From: Deltaproteobacteria bacterium | Lineage (GTDB): Bacteria > Desulfobacterota > Syntrophia > Syntrophales > UBA2192 | Assembly: GCA_012728915.1 (NCBI GenBank) | Contig: JAAYEC010000073.1 | Span: 1-51,920 of the forward strand | Direction: 5' to 3' | DNA length: 51,920 bases | Shown: one piece after another, positions 26,137 to 35,267 of the stretch | How positions within the stretch are numbered: position 1 is the stretch's first letter | How the letters are laid out: every line of letters starts with the position of its first letter | Notes under the pieces: model-generated | Told to the model about the DNA's origin: nothing | What the model saw: only the letters and a program-made list of their open reading frames with translations | Databases searched by the model: none | Translations under genes and position numbers: made by a program

Positions 26137-26634
26137 ATGACGATTCGATTCGACCGGATGGCCGAGGGTGACCGCACGGCCGTCATCGACCTGTTCAACC
26201 ACTACGTCGAAAACAGCTTCGCGGCGTATCGCGAGGAGAAGGCGCCCTACGGGCTCTTCGATCAATTCCTGGAGATGACAAGGGGCTACCCCGCGTTCTC
26301 CGCGCGGGACGAGGAATGCAAGGACCGCTTCGCCGGCTTTGCCTTTCTTCGCCCCTATCATCCGGCGCCTTCATTCCTGCGTGCAGCGGAAATATCCTGT
26401 TTCATCGATCCGGGGTATAGGGGCCGCGGGATCGGTTCGGCCCTGCTGCGTCGAATCGTCGCCGAGGCGCGAAACAGGGGGGTCGACACCGTCCTGGCCA
26501 ACGTCTCGTCGCTCAACGGTGCAAGCCTGCGCTTCCATGAGCGTCACGGGTTTACGGAGTGCGGCCGATTCCGGCGGGTTGCGAGAAAGAAAGGCCAGGA
26601 TCTCGACGCCGTGTGGATGCAGCTGGTCCTGTGA
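26137..26634 (+). CDS. GNAT-family N-acetyltransferase (phosphinothricin-acetyltransferase-like)
   Basis: The 165-residue enzyme has the GNAT acetyl-CoA site in AEISCFIDPGYRGRGIGSAL near residue 85-110. The Bar/PAT subgroup signature also occurs: VIDLFNHYVENSFAAYREE at the N-terminus and LRFHERHGFTECGRFRRVAR at the C-terminus. These enzymes acetylate small amines; the substrate cannot be told. It directly precedes a nitrilase-family amidohydrolase by 53 bases, so the two may be co-transcribed. Confidence 0.85.
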   Translation: MTIRFDRMAEGDRTAVIDLFNHYVENSFAAYREEKAPYGLFDQFLEMTRGYPAFSARDEECKDRFAGFAFLRPYHPAPSFLRAAEISCFIDPGYRGRGIGSALLRRIVAEARNRGVDTVLANVSSLNGASLRFHERHGFTECGRFRRVARKKGQDLDAVWMQLVL

Positions 26635-26687
26635 AGACAGGGCCGGGGCGCAGGGGACAGGGGAAAAGCACAGAAAAGGGTGGGATC

Positions 26688-27485
26688 ATGAAAACAGGGT
26701 ACGTGCAGTTCAACCCGGCCTTCGGGGAGGTGAACCGGAATCTCGACAGGGTCGAGGCGCTCATCGAGGGGGCACAGGCGGATCTGCTGGTGTTGCCGGA
26801 GCTGTTCAACACGGGCTACCTGATCACCTCGAAGGAAGAGATCGCCGCGCTGGCCGAGGAGGTGCCCGGGGGGCCGACGACACGGCGGCTGGCCGCCGTC
26901 GCGAAGAGACGGAACCTGCACCTCGTGGCGGGGATGGCCGAGCGCAGCGGGGACAGGATCTACAACGCAGCCGTTCTGATCTCTCCAGCCGGGCACGTGG
27001 CGACCTATCGCAAGGTGCACCTCTTTTTCGAGGAAAAGCTCTGGTTTGACCCCGGTGACGGCGAATTTCCCGTCTACGACATCGGGGCGTGCAGGGTGGG
27101 CATCATGGTCTGTTTCGACTGGTTCTTCCCGGAGGCCATGCGGACGCTCGCCCTGAAGGGGGCCCAGGTCGTCTGCCATCCCGCTAACCTGGTCCTTCCC
27201 TACTGCCAGGCGGCCATGCTCACCCGGTGTCTCGAGAACCGCGTGTTTGCCGTCACGTGCAACCGGACGGGCACGGAGCACAGGGGGGGCAAGAGCCTCC
27301 GCTACACGGGAAAGAGCCAGATCACGGACACGGTGGGCGACATTCTCTCCCGGGCGGGCGAGGACGAGGAGTGCGTCGGCGTCTTCGAGATCGACCCCGC
27401 GAAGGCGCTGGACAAGCAGCTCAATGCGCACAACAACCTCTTCGGGGACCGGCGGCCTTCCTTCTACAGGGACATCTGCCGCTAG
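26688..27485 (+). CDS. Carbon-nitrogen hydrolase (nitrilase superfamily)
   Basis: The 265-residue enzyme has the complete Glu-Lys-Cys triad: E38 in LLVLPELFNTGYL, K109 in ATYRKVHLF and C142 in GIMVCFDWFFPEA. It is an amidase or carbamoylase-type hydrolase of C-N bonds, with substrate unknown (omega-amidase and N-carbamoylputrescine amidase are relatives). The ATG at 26688 is chosen because the conserved first strand (TGYVQFNPAFGEV) begins there and AAAGGGTGGG lies upstream; the frame is open from 26559, overlapping the acetyltransferase. It converges on the HDOD gene across a repeat hairpin. Confidence 0.88.
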   Translation: MKTGYVQFNPAFGEVNRNLDRVEALIEGAQADLLVLPELFNTGYLITSKEEIAALAEEVPGGPTTRRLAAVAKRRNLHLVAGMAERSGDRIYNAAVLISPAGHVATYRKVHLFFEEKLWFDPGDGEFPVYDIGACRVGIMVCFDWFFPEAMRTLALKGAQVVCHPANLVLPYCQAAMLTRCLENRVFAVTCNRTGTEHRGGKSLRYTGKSQITDTVGDILSRAGEDEECVGVFEIDPAKALDKQLNAHNNLFGDRRPSFYRDICR

Positions 27486-27524
27486 GCCGCGGTCGGTGTG
27501 GTCACAAAGGCGCAGCCGGTTCTT

Positions 27525-27572
27525 GGAGAAGGCAAGAGGGTAAGAAAGAGCCTTACTCCCTTCTCGCCTTCT
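27525..27572. repeat. Imperfect hairpin of GAGAAGGC-type units between convergent genes
   Basis: The arms GGAGAAGGCAAGAGGGTAAG (27525-27544) and CCTTACTCCCTTCTCGCCTT (27551-27570) are near reverse complements with a 6-base loop. The right arm encodes the last residues of the minus-strand HDOD protein. It may act as a two-way terminator. Confidence 0.65.
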
Positions 27573-28431
27573 GTTCATCGGGGGGCGGACGGACCTCGAC
27601 GTACTTGCCGTAGCCGATCGCGCTGAACTGCTCCCGGATGGACGACCCGACAGTCGATTCGATCGCGCCATCGGGAAGGGGGGATTCGATGACGAGCTTT
27701 CCGTGCCGGGAAAAGCTCTTCGCCACGACGAGCTCGGCGATGTCGATCACGGCCGTCGGCGACAGCGATCGTTGAAGGAAGGGAAAGTGACTGTGCAGGA
27801 GAATGTCCTCCAGGTAGCCGGGCAAGTCGTACTTTCTGAGGATGGAGAGGCCCAGCAGCGGGTGCCAGGCGGAGACGAACGCCTCGTCCAGGGTGACGCC
27901 CCGGCGGATCTCGTGGAGGATGGCGGGAATCCGGCCGATCTCGAGAAGGAGCGACCCCATTTCCACCCGCTCCACGGCCGTGCTCCTGAACCCCAGTTCC
28001 TCCGCGAGGATGCGGCCGAGAATCGCCCGCGAGAAACTGCGGCCCGCCAGCGGCTCCAGGGCGGGGTCGACCAGGAAGAGGGCCAGGGCGAGGATGTAGA
28101 TCTTGGCGGGTTTCATCCCCAGCCTCAGGATCACTTTCGTGAAGCTGCCGGCGTCGCCCGGCTTGACCTTGCCGAAGAGCACGACGGAATTTGCGCGGCC
28201 CATCATGCGCGAGACGATCTGCTCGCTGATCTTGAACTTGAGATGCTCAATGTCTTGCTGGTCGGCGTCCTCGTTGTCCAGGACGAGAAGGACGGAGGGG
28301 TCGAACCCGAGGCTGAGGCTCTCGATGACCGTTTCGTGAATCTCGCACAGCACGGCAAGGGCGGGCTCGGGGACCTCCCGGTTCAACTCTGCGACGAGGC
28401 TTTCCATGGGGCTGCTCATGTCGGCAACCAT
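27553..28431 (-). CDS. HDOD-domain signalling protein
   Basis: The product (about 290 residues) has the HDOD arrangement. An N-terminal helical region contains FKISEQIVSRMMGRANSVVL, then SFTKVILRLGMKPAKIYILA and RSFSRAILGRILAEELGFRS. The central ERVEMGSLLLEIGRIPAILH replaces the metal-binding HD pair with other residues. It is therefore expected to be a non-catalytic regulator, as for most HDOD proteins. ATG 28431 is tentatively chosen; 28419 and 28488 are alternatives. A second HDOD protein lies at 42310. No effector partner is adjacent. Confidence 0.75.
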   Translation of the reverse strand: MVADMSSPMESLVAELNREVPEPALAVLCEIHETVIESLSLGFDPSVLLVLDNEDADQQDIEHLKFKISEQIVSRMMGRANSVVLFGKVKPGDAGSFTKVILRLGMKPAKIYILALALFLVDPALEPLAGRSFSRAILGRILAEELGFRSTAVERVEMGSLLLEIGRIPAILHEIRRGVTLDEAFVSAWHPLLGLSILRKYDLPGYLEDILLHSHFPFLQRSLSPTAVIDIAELVVAKSFSRHGKLVIESPLPDGAIESTVGSSIREQFSAIGYGKYVEVRPPPDEQKARRE

Positions 28432-28856
28432 ACACTCGCCACGCGGCGGGCACCACGCGCGGTCCTGCCCGGTCGATGACCTGACCACCGGCGATCACGG
28501 GCTCATCAGGGCGCAGGTGAGGTTTCGCATCCGCAGTCGGTCGAGCTCAGAGAGAGCATGAGAATCATGAGTCCGTTTTTCGCGTGAGATCCGGTGTCAG
28601 GGCTCGCCCTGCCGATGGTCAGGTCATTCAAAGCAGAATCCCTGTTGGTTCATCAAGCAATTACCATACCATGACCTGCAGGGCCGTGCCTGCCGATCCC
28701 TTCGTAAGCTGCCGATTCCACTTGACAGTCGTCTCTCGCCGGTTCTATCTATGGCCACTGGCCGCCTTTGCCGCAGAGCAGGGGCCGGAGGTCCGGATGA
28801 CCGGCCCCGCCAGGCGTGCCCGGCGCGCTGCACAATCGAACTTGATGGGGGAGTCG
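28432..28856. other. Non-coding gap upstream of corA
   Basis: No gene-like frame is seen. AGGTCAT and ATGACCT near 28624 and 28672 form a weak inverted repeat. A possible promoter lies near the right end. I found no recognisable Mg-sensing riboswitch, although one would be plausible before a magnesium transporter. Confidence 0.4.
28722..28751 (+). promoter_or_regulatory. Candidate corA promoter
   Basis: TTGACA (28722-28727) and TATCTA (28746-28751) are separated by 18 bases and lie about 105 bases before the corA start. The -35 is perfect and the -10 fair. Confidence 0.5.
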
Positions 28857-29921
28857 ATGGCGAAGAGCTACATCAAGAGATCCCGGAAAACGGGGCTGCC
28901 GCCGGGCAGCCTCGTCCACATCGGCAGGGAGCGCTCGGAGAAGACCCGGATCACCGTTCTCGATTATGACGCGGAGCACGTCGAGGAGCGCACGATCCAG
29001 GCGGTCGACGAGCTGGCCCCGTACGTCGGCAAGCCCACGGCCACGTGGATCGATGTCGTCGGGATCCACGAGCCGGACGTCATCGAGCAGATCGGCAGCC
29101 GGTTCCAGATCCATCCGCTGATGATGGAAGACATCATGAACACGACCCAGCGGCCGAAGATCGACGACCTGGGCAAGTACATCTGCCTGATCCTCAAGGT
29201 CATCGCATTCGACGAGTCGTCGGCGGACCTCCGGGTCGAGCAGCTGAGTCTCGTGTTCAGCCACGATTTCGTGCTGTCCTTTCAGGAGTCCGACAGCGGG
29301 ATCTTCCGGCCGCTCCGGGACAGGATTCAAAACAGTCGCGGGCGGGTCCGCCGGATGGGGACGGACTACCTGGTCTATTGCCTCATGGATGCCGTCGTCG
29401 ATCACTATTTCGTCGTGATGGAGAGAATGGGGGAGAAGCTCGACAGCCTGGAAGACGAGGTCGTGTCGAACCCGAAGCGGGAGATCCTGAGGGACGTGCA
29501 GCGGCTCCGGGACGAGATCCTGGTGGTGCGCCGCGCCGTCTGGCCGCTTCGGGAGGTGATCTCCATGCTCGAAAGGGCCGATTCGCCGCTGGTCGACAGG
29601 ACGACGGCGATCTACTTCCGGGACGTCTATGAGCACACGATCCAGGTTATGGACACGGTGGACACCTACCGCGACATCCTCTCCGGGATGTTCGACATCT
29701 ACCTCTCGAGCGTGAGCAACCGCCTCAACGAGGTCATGAAGGTGCTCACGATCATCGCCACCGTCTTCATGCCGCTGACGTTTCTCGCGGGCGTCTACGG
29801 CATGAACTTCGAGCACATGCCGGAGCTCAAGTGGCGATACGGGTACGTCCTGATCTGGGGCGTGATGATCGTCATTGCCCTGGCGATGCTGGCGTACTTC
29901 CGGAGGCGGAAGTGGATTTGA
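28857..29921 (+). CDS. corA: CorA-type magnesium/cobalt channel
   Basis: The 354-residue inner-membrane channel has a large N-terminal cytoplasmic domain (HPLMMEDIMNTTQRPKIDDL), a long stalk helix, and two C-terminal transmembrane helices. The first of these ends in the invariant YGMN pore motif followed by FEHMPEL; the second is YVLIWGVMIVIALAMLAYF, with a basic RRRKWI tail. It imports divalent metals. The ATG at 28857 is preceded by GGGGGAG and gives normal CorA length; the open frame extends upstream to 28584. Its last 50 bases overlap the end of the convergent response-regulator gene. Confidence 0.92.
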   Translation: MAKSYIKRSRKTGLPPGSLVHIGRERSEKTRITVLDYDAEHVEERTIQAVDELAPYVGKPTATWIDVVGIHEPDVIEQIGSRFQIHPLMMEDIMNTTQRPKIDDLGKYICLILKVIAFDESSADLRVEQLSLVFSHDFVLSFQESDSGIFRPLRDRIQNSRGRVRRMGTDYLVYCLMDAVVDHYFVVMERMGEKLDSLEDEVVSNPKREILRDVQRLRDEILVVRRAVWPLREVISMLERADSPLVDRTTAIYFRDVYEHTIQVMDTVDTYRDILSGMFDIYLSSVSNRLNEVMKVLTIIATVFMPLTFLAGVYGMNFEHMPELKWRYGYVLIWGVMIVIALAMLAYFRRRKWI

Positions 29922-30294
29922 GCGGCGGCGGGGCCGCCAGTTCCTCCACGGCGCCGAGCAGCTGTGCCGTGTCGACGGGCTTGGAGAAGGTCCGGTCCGC
30001 CCCGAGCAGAGCCGCCATTTTCAGATAGCCGACCGGCCCGAGCCGCCCTCCGCCCGAGATCGCGATGATCTTCACGCGGGGGAACGATTTCCGGAATTCC
30101 GTGATCGTCTCGAGGCCCTCCTTCTCCGGCATGAGGATGTCCGTGATCACAAGGTCGAAGGGGTTGTCGCGGTGCAGACTCAACGCGCGACTGCCGTCTT
30201 CCGCCGTATCCACCTCGTAGCGCGCCCTGCGCATGAGCCGCGCCAGCATGTCCCTCACGAGATAGTCGTCGTCGACGATCAGGATGCGCGTCAT
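29872..30294 (-). CDS. Single-domain response regulator
   Basis: The 140-residue protein is a receiver domain with acidic pocket VDDD at 8-10, phosphoacceptor D52 in DLVITDILMPE, a switch serine in IIAISGG and lysine in TFSKPVD. A short Ala/Pro/Ser-rich tail follows. There is no output domain. It begins inside the stop of the hybrid kinase at 30291 (ATGA overlap), so the two are translationally coupled and it probably takes phosphate from that kinase. Its 3' end overlaps corA tail-to-tail, and the overlap encodes its low-complexity tail. Confidence 0.88.
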   Translation of the reverse strand: MTRILIVDDDYLVRDMLARLMRRARYEVDTAEDGSRALSLHRDNPFDLVITDILMPEKEGLETITEFRKSFPRVKIIAISGGGRLGPVGYLKMAALLGADRTFSKPVDTAQLLGAVEELAAPPPLKSTSASGSTPASPGQ

Positions 30295-32870
30295 GACGAA
30301 GGCCCCCTGCCGCTGCCGTCGAGCACGGCGCGGATTTCCCGGGCCACGTCCCCCATGAACAGGGGCTTCATCAGAAAGCGCCGGATGCCCATCCTCAGGG
30401 CCTCGTCCTCACCGATCAGCTCGCTGTAGCCCGTGCAGAGGATGATGGGCGTGCCCGGCCTGACCCGGAGAATCTCCCGGGCCAGTTCGGCGCCCGTCAT
30501 GCCCGGCATGGTCATGTCCGTGATGACCAGATCGAAGCTCCCGGGGTCTTCGCGGAACAGGCGCAGGGCGTCGCGGCTCTGGCGTGCAGCGGTGACGCGG
30601 TAGCCCAGCGAAGCCAGCACCTGCTCCATGACCTCCACCAGGTGCCCCTCGTCATCGACGAACAGGATGTGCTCCGAACCGCGGGGGATGGGCTCTGCGG
30701 GCCTCTCCGGCTCCAACCGGCAGCCGGCGGCGGAGGGGAGGTAGATGTCGAACGTGCTGCCGCGGCCCGGCGTGCTGGCCACGCGGACGGCGCCGCCCAG
30801 GGCCTTCACGATGCCGTAGACGACGGAAAGGCCGAGCCCGGTCCCCTCCCCGGGGGCCTTCGTGGTGAAGAAGGGGTCGAAGATGCGATCGAGTTGCGAC
30901 GACTCGATACCGTGCCCCGTGTCGCTCACGCTCAAGCGCAGGAAACCCGCGGACCGGTCGCCGTCCCCCTCGGGCGCGAGCCCCGGCGGCGGAGACGCGT
31001 TGTCGATGCGGATGCCCAGACGTCCGCCCGATGCCCGCATGGCGTGTGCGGCATTGGTGCAGAGGTTCATGAGCACCTGGTGGATCTGCGCGGCGTCGGC
31101 GAGGATGACGCTGTTGGCGGCGGCGGCATCGAGGCTCAGGTCGATCGTGGCGGGCAGGGAGGAGCGAAGAAACGTGACGGCCTCCCTGGCCAGGGGGACC
31201 ACGTCCAGGGGCCGGCGGTCCTGTTCGACCTGCCGGCTGAACGCGAGGATCCGGCCCACGAGGGTCTTCGCGCGGCGGCAGGCGCTGAGGATCTGCGAGA
31301 GGTTCCACCGGTTCTCCTCGTTCGTCTCGTCCTGGAGGCACAGCTCGGCGTAACCGATCACGGCGAACAGGATGTTGTTGAAATCGTGGGCGATGCCTCC
31401 CGCGAGGGTGCCGACGGCTTCCATCTTCTGCGCCTGCCGCAGCTGCCGCTCCAGCATCGCGTTTTGCCTCTCGGCGTTTTTCCGTTCGGCAACGTCCCGC
31501 GTCACCCCGATGATGGAGAGGGGCCTGCCGTCCTCGTCCCGGATGAACTGCGCCGATATCTCGTAGCAGCCTGTGGAGCCGTCCCTGCGGTAGAGCTCCA
31601 ACTCCGCCGTGACGACCCGCGGGGCTTCACCGCGGGCCGGGCCGGCCCTGCCGGCCTCCTCGCGGAGCAGGCGCTGTGCGACCTCGAGGGAGGCCGGCGT
31701 CAGAAAATCCCGGAGCGGCCTGGACATCCACTCGGCCGGGCTCCAGCCGCACACCCGTTCCGACGAGGGGCTTATGTATGTGAACGAGAGGTCCAGGTCC
31801 GCCGTCCAGATGACGTCGGCGACGTTCTCCGCCAGCAGGCGGTATTGCTCCTCGCTCTGCCGGAGCTTTTCCTGCGCCTCAACCTGCTGCGAGATGTCGT
31901 GGATCGTCGTCAGGAGCACCTCTTGGTCCCCGAGCCGGATCCGGTCGGCCGACCAGAGCGCCGGCGACACCCTCCCCTCCCGGGTCCGGAAGTGAGCAGG
32001 TTCGTCCCTCAGGGATCCGGCCGCGCGGAGCCTGGCGATGAGCCGGTCCCGCTCCCTTGGGCAGGCCCAGAGCCCGACGTCCACGGATGTCCGGCCGATC
32101 AGCTCCTCACGGGGGTATCCGGACAGCTCGACGGTGCGCTCGTTGACGTCGTGGATGCGTCCGTCGTCGATCGCGGTGATGGTCATGGGAACCGGGTTGG
32201 ACTGGAAGACCCTGAAGAACCGCTCTTCGCTGGCCTTCAGGGACTCCTCGGCCTGCTTGCTCCGGGTGATGTCTTCGATCATCCCCTCGATGAAGAGGGG
32301 ACGCCCGTCCGCATCGCGGACGAAGCGGGAGTTGATTGCCGTCCAGATGACACGGCCGTCCTTGCGCCGTGTCCGGGCCTCGAACCGCTCGAGGACCCCC
32401 GTTTCCTGCAGGATCGCCAGGCAGCGCCTGCGGTCTTCCGCGTCGACGAAGATCTGGGCGCCGATGTCCGTGACGGAGGCGACCACGTCCCCGGGGGATT
32501 CGTAGCCGTAGATCCGGGCAAAGGCCGGATTGACGTTGAGGTACCGGCCCTCCAGGGTTGACTGGAAGATGCCCACGATCGAATTCTCGAACAGGGTCCG
32601 GTACCGCTCCTCGCTCAGGCGCAGGGCCTCCTCGGCCTCCCTGCGCCGGGTGATGTCCTCGTACGTCCCCTCGTAATGCGTGATTCGACCCTGCCGGTCC
32701 CGCGCGGCTTGCGGTGCGGGTCGGCCCCCTGCGCTCTTTTTCGCTGCCGCCTTCGGGACCTTTTCGCTCTGGACGGCGGGGATCTTCTGCACGACGGCTC
32801 TTTTCATGGCCTCGGGCTGCTTCTCTTTTCGGCCGGCACGGATTCCCTGTGCCGGCGTCGGGCGGTTCAA
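30291..32870 (-). CDS. Multi-PAS hybrid histidine kinase
   Basis: The 859-residue kinase has three complete PAS domains, at about 83-205, 212-330 and 340-465. The DHp helix carries phosphoacceptor H495 ([20 protein letters not shown]), and an HATPase domain with [15 protein letters not shown] and [10 protein letters not shown] follows. A C-terminal receiver has [14 protein letters not shown]. No transmembrane helix is seen, so it senses inside the cell. Residues 1-50 are basic and Lys/Ala-rich, then [20 protein letters not shown] is a PAC-type end of a PAS domain whose front part is missing. This suggests N-terminal truncation or rearrangement. It overlaps the downstream regulator by four bases. 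An alternative start is 32807. Confidence 0.88.
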   Translation of the reverse strand: MNRPTPAQGIRAGRKEKQPEAMKRAVVQKIPAVQSEKVPKAAAKKSAGGRPAPQAARDRQGRITHYEGTYEDITRRREAEEALRLSEERYRTLFENSIVGIFQSTLEGRYLNVNPAFARIYGYESPGDVVASVTDIGAQIFVDAEDRRRCLAILQETGVLERFEARTRRKDGRVIWTAINSRFVRDADGRPLFIEGMIEDITRSKQAEESLKASEERFFRVFQSNPVPMTITAIDDGRIHDVNERTVELSGYPREELIGRTSVDVGLWACPRERDRLIARLRAAGSLRDEPAHFRTREGRVSPALWSADRIRLGDQEVLLTTIHDISQQVEAQEKLRQSEEQYRLLAENVADVIWTADLDLSFTYISPSSERVCGWSPAEWMSRPLRDFLTPASLEVAQRLLREEAGRAGPARGEAPRVVTAELELYRRDGSTGCYEISAQFIRDEDGRPLSIIGVTRDVAERKNAERQNAMLERQLRQAQKMEAVGTLAGGIAHDFNNILFAVIGYAELCLQDETNEENRWNLSQILSACRRAKTLVGRILAFSRQVEQDRRPLDVVPLAREAVTFLRSSLPATIDLSLDAAAANSVILADAAQIHQVLMNLCTNAAHAMRASGGRLGIRIDNASPPPGLAPEGDGDRSAGFLRLSVSDTGHGIESSQLDRIFDPFFTTKAPGEGTGLGLSVVYGIVKALGGAVRVASTPGRGSTFDIYLPSAAGCRLEPERPAEPIPRGSEHILFVDDEGHLVEVMEQVLASLGYRVTAARQSRDALRLFREDPGSFDLVITDMTMPGMTGAELAREILRVRPGTPIILCTGYSELIGEDEALRMGIRRFLMKPLFMGDVAREIRAVLDGSGRGPSS

Positions 32871-32996
32871 AAATCACGACAGGCTGTCAAGGAGGGAGAA
32901 ACCGGATGCCTGCCCCTTCTGCCCCCCGAATCGCGGAACGTTGCAAAAACGGTGCCCGGGTGTGCGACACGGGCGGAGGGCGCCGGAAGCGGGCGA

Positions 32997-33131
32997 TCAC
33001 GTGAGGCCGAGCGCGTCGGGAAGCCACAGGAGGAGCTGCGGAAAGAAGACGAGGGCCGCCGGTCCCGGTGCCATGATGAGCAGAGGCCGGGTGACTCCTC
33101 GGATGGCTGTCAAAACCGAAATCAGGCCTCA
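32997..33131 (-). pseudogene. Remnant of a TRAP transporter large permease (DctM) C-terminus
   Basis: On the minus strand an open frame of about 43 codons, ending at TGA 32997-32999, reads TAIRGVTRPLLIMAPGPAAL then VFFPQLLLWLPDALGLT. A hydrophobic helix followed by FPQL..WLP near the end is the standard tail of DctM subunits of TRAP transporters. No start codon or remainder of the gene is present. The frame is closed upstream at 33129-33131 inside the kdsD end. I read it as the residue of a deleted dctPQM locus. Confidence 0.5.
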
Positions 33132-34144
33132 CGCCCGTTGGAATTGGGCACGGAGATCCGCAGCGTGCCGCCGCGGCCGAAGATGTCGTGCAGGTGGATG
33201 TAGCCCTTGAGGGCGCCGTTTTTCCCCGTCACGACGAGGGTGGTGATTTCGAAGGTCTCCATGGTCTCCACGGTCTTGGCCAGGGTGGCGTTCTCGTCGA
33301 TCGTCCGGGGCGTCGTCGTCATGACGTCGTCGACGGGGACGGCGTCGAAGCGCACCCCGCGCGTGACGCAACGGCGCACGTCGCCGTCCGTCAGGATCCC
33401 CCTCAGGCGGTTCCGGCGGTCCGTGACGAGGACGAAGCCCAGGTTCCGGCGATCGATCTCCCCGACGGCCTCCAGGGCGGGGGAGCCCGTGTAGACGCGG
33501 GGGATGCGGTCACCCGTGATCATGGCGTCCCTCACCTTGCTCATGAGCCGCTGGCCCAGCGTCCCGCCCGGGTGAAACTTCAGGAAATCCTTCTCGCCGA
33601 AGTTGCGCTTTTCCGTCAGGGCCACCGCCAGGGCGTCCCCCATGGCCAGCGCCGCCGTGGTGCTCGAGGTGGGGGCGAGGCCGAAGGGGCAGGCCTCCCG
33701 GGCCACCCCCACATCGATGACGATGTCGCTTGCCCGGCCCAGGGTCGACCGGGGGTTCCCCGTCAGGGCGATGAGCGGCAGCTCGATGGGAGCGATGCGC
33801 GCGATGAGCTGGTTGAGCTCGGTCGTTTCCCCGCTGTTGGAAATGGCAATGAGCACGTCGCCCTTCGTCACGATGCCGAGGTCCCCATGCATCCCCTCGA
33901 CGGGGTGCAGGAAAATGGCCGGGGTCCCCGTGCTCGTGAAGGTGGCGACGATCTTGCGGCCGATGAGGCCGGACTTGCCGATTCCCGACACGATGACGCG
34001 CCCCTTGGCCCTGTAGATGGTGTCGACGGCCTTCGCGAAGTTCCGATCGAGCTTGGGGATGAGCCCGAGGATGCACTCCGCCTCGATCTTCAAGACATCC
34101 CGGGCCTGCTTGAGGGCGTCGCCGCCCTGCCTGGTCGTTTTCAT
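33122..34144 (-). CDS. kdsD: D-arabinose-5-phosphate isomerase (KdsD/KpsF/GutQ family)
   Basis: The 340-residue enzyme interconverts ribulose-5-phosphate and arabinose-5-phosphate for Kdo and lipopolysaccharide synthesis. It has an N-terminal SIS domain (GRVIVSGIGKSGLIGRKIVA, then PVEGMHGDLGIVTKGD and AISNSGETTEL) and two CBS domains (MITGDRIPRVYTGSPALEA and DDVMTTTPRTIDENATLAKT). Length and order match KdsD; the conserved HPGGTLGQRL segment is present. It implies an LPS-bearing outer membrane. Other Kdo genes are not in the window, so it seems to stand alone. Its 3' end overlaps the TRAP remnant. Confidence 0.9.
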   Translation of the reverse strand: MKTTRQGGDALKQARDVLKIEAECILGLIPKLDRNFAKAVDTIYRAKGRVIVSGIGKSGLIGRKIVATFTSTGTPAIFLHPVEGMHGDLGIVTKGDVLIAISNSGETTELNQLIARIAPIELPLIALTGNPRSTLGRASDIVIDVGVAREACPFGLAPTSSTTAALAMGDALAVALTEKRNFGEKDFLKFHPGGTLGQRLMSKVRDAMITGDRIPRVYTGSPALEAVGEIDRRNLGFVLVTDRRNRLRGILTDGDVRRCVTRGVRFDAVPVDDVMTTTPRTIDENATLAKTVETMETFEITTLVVTGKNGALKGYIHLHDIFGRGGTLRISVPNSNGREA

Positions 34145-34517
34145 CCGCTGCCCCGCGACGGATTGGGATATGAACGGTGTTGCGTGCGAGGATTCCTGAC
34201 TATCAAATCTTCACGGCGATGACAAGGTTCATTTTGAGGCGAATCAGGGCCTTGAAACTGAATGAGTGCTGTGGTTTAGTTTAGGCGCTCGACCGGGATT
34301 CTTCTCGCGAATCGACGGTTTTTGACCGCTCTAACGCTCGCGGCACTGCAGGCGCAAAAACTCGCCCTTCGGGCTCACACAGTTTGCGCTGCGGCCGTTC
34401 CGCTTCGCGAAGAGCGGTTACCAAAAACACGCCGAACTTCGCGTTCCAGAATCCCGTTCAAGCGACGCAGAGCGACGGTCATTCATGGAATGCCCGATTC
34501 GCGAGGGGAGGTGCCGG
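34145..34517. other. Non-coding gap with hairpins between kdsD and yjbQ-like genes
   Basis: The 373-base gap has no coding frame of note. An imperfect inverted repeat at 34352-34389 has ends GCGCAAAAACTCG and CACACAGTTTGCGC around a CCCTTCGGG turn. Just downstream, CCGCTTCGCGAAGAGCGG (34400-34417) forms a second hairpin. Both resemble dispersed palindromes rather than regulatory sites. The promoters of the two divergent genes are presumably in the first 150 bases. Confidence 0.45.
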
Positions 34518-34949
34518 ATGGAGATCAAGAGCTGCGTGCTGAGCTTCCCGACGACGGCGAAGACGGATCTGATCGATATCACGCGGGAGGTTTCCAGGAC
34601 GATCCGGGAATCGGGTATCGTCGAGGGCCAGGTCCTCGTCTTCGTGCCGGGTTCGACGGCGGCCCTGACGACCATCGAGTACGAAAGCGGCGTCGTCGAG
34701 GATCTGCGGGAGGCGCTCGGGCGGCTCGCGCCGGAGGGCGTGCCTTACCGCCACGACGCCCGCTGGGGCGACGGAAACGGGTACTCCCACGTCCGGGCGG
34801 CCCTGCTGGGGCCGTCGCTGACGATCCCCGTCATCGACGGCAGGCCCGTGCTGGGCGCCTGGCAGCAGGTGATCCTCTGCGATTTCGACAACCGGCCGCG
34901 GAAGCGTCAGGTGGTGGTGCAGGTCAGCGGCGAGGGCAGGGCCCGGTAG
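34518..34949 (+). CDS. YjbQ/UPF0047-family protein
   Basis: The 143-residue protein covers the whole YjbQ family length. Signature blocks are the N-terminal DLIDITREVSRTIRESGIVE, then VFVPGSTAALTTIEYESGVV and YRHDARWGDGNGYSHVRAAL near 75-100, then GTWQQ-like GAWQQVILCDFDNRPRKRQV. E. coli YjbQ has a weak thiamine-phosphate synthase activity, but the true role is unknown. The ATG at 34518 is chosen because AGGGGAGGT lies just before it; an upstream in-frame ATG at 34485 lacks such a site. Confidence 0.85.
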   Translation: MEIKSCVLSFPTTAKTDLIDITREVSRTIRESGIVEGQVLVFVPGSTAALTTIEYESGVVEDLREALGRLAPEGVPYRHDARWGDGNGYSHVRAALLGPSLTIPVIDGRPVLGAWQQVILCDFDNRPRKRQVVVQVSGEGRAR

Positions 34950-35267
34950 GGGAGGAAGCGGGGAAGCCCGGAGAAGACGAAAGGGAGTGGTCGCCGACCC
35001 CCCCTTGAGACTGTGTCATCATCGGCTCTCGTCATTGCGAGCAACCGACGGGAGCGCGGCAATCTCGATCTTTTCCGGAACATCCGAGATTGCTTTAGTC
35101 GCTTCGCTCCTTCGCAATGACATTGCGACATGGTCTCCTTGCGGACGGGCTGAAGGATTCGCCTGCCCGTCCGCGGCGGCTCCCGCTCGCAGACCCCGTA
35201 GGGACCCGCACCTGGCATGAAACTTGTTTCTTTTCACCCGGGAACATTTTTTTTGCGAGGTGCGGAA
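34950..35267. other. Non-coding gap containing a CATTGCGAG-type palindromic repeat
   Basis: The 318-base gap contains the repeat at 35031-35121 listed separately. Outside it, TTCTTTTCACCCGGGAACAT near 35228 precedes the CBS gene, whose ribosome site is GAGG at 35257. Apparent small reading frames across the repeat are artefacts of the palindrome. Confidence 0.5.
35031..35121. repeat. Dispersed palindromic repeat with GTCATTGCGAG ends
   Basis: The element runs from GTCATTGCGAGCAACCGACG to its partner CTCCTTCGCAATGAC, with an inner complementary pair GCAATCTCG/CGAGATTGC. This kind of CATTGCGAG palindrome is widely dispersed in bacterial genomes and behaves like a MITE. It is often misannotated as a short protein. 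Confidence 0.8.

Noticed and set aside
28584-28856. N-terminal extension of CorA
   Set aside because: The added 91 residues are not part of the CorA family, they cross a likely promoter, and a ribosome site lies just before ATG 28857.
34352-34417. Possible tRNA or structured RNA in the gap before the YjbQ-like gene
   Set aside because: The stems do not build a cloverleaf, there is no anticodon or T-arm consensus, and the palindromes look like dispersed repeats.
34907-35218. Small reading frames across the CATTGCGAG repeat, on both strands
   Set aside because: They are translations of the palindromic repeat itself, a well-known source of false hypothetical proteins.
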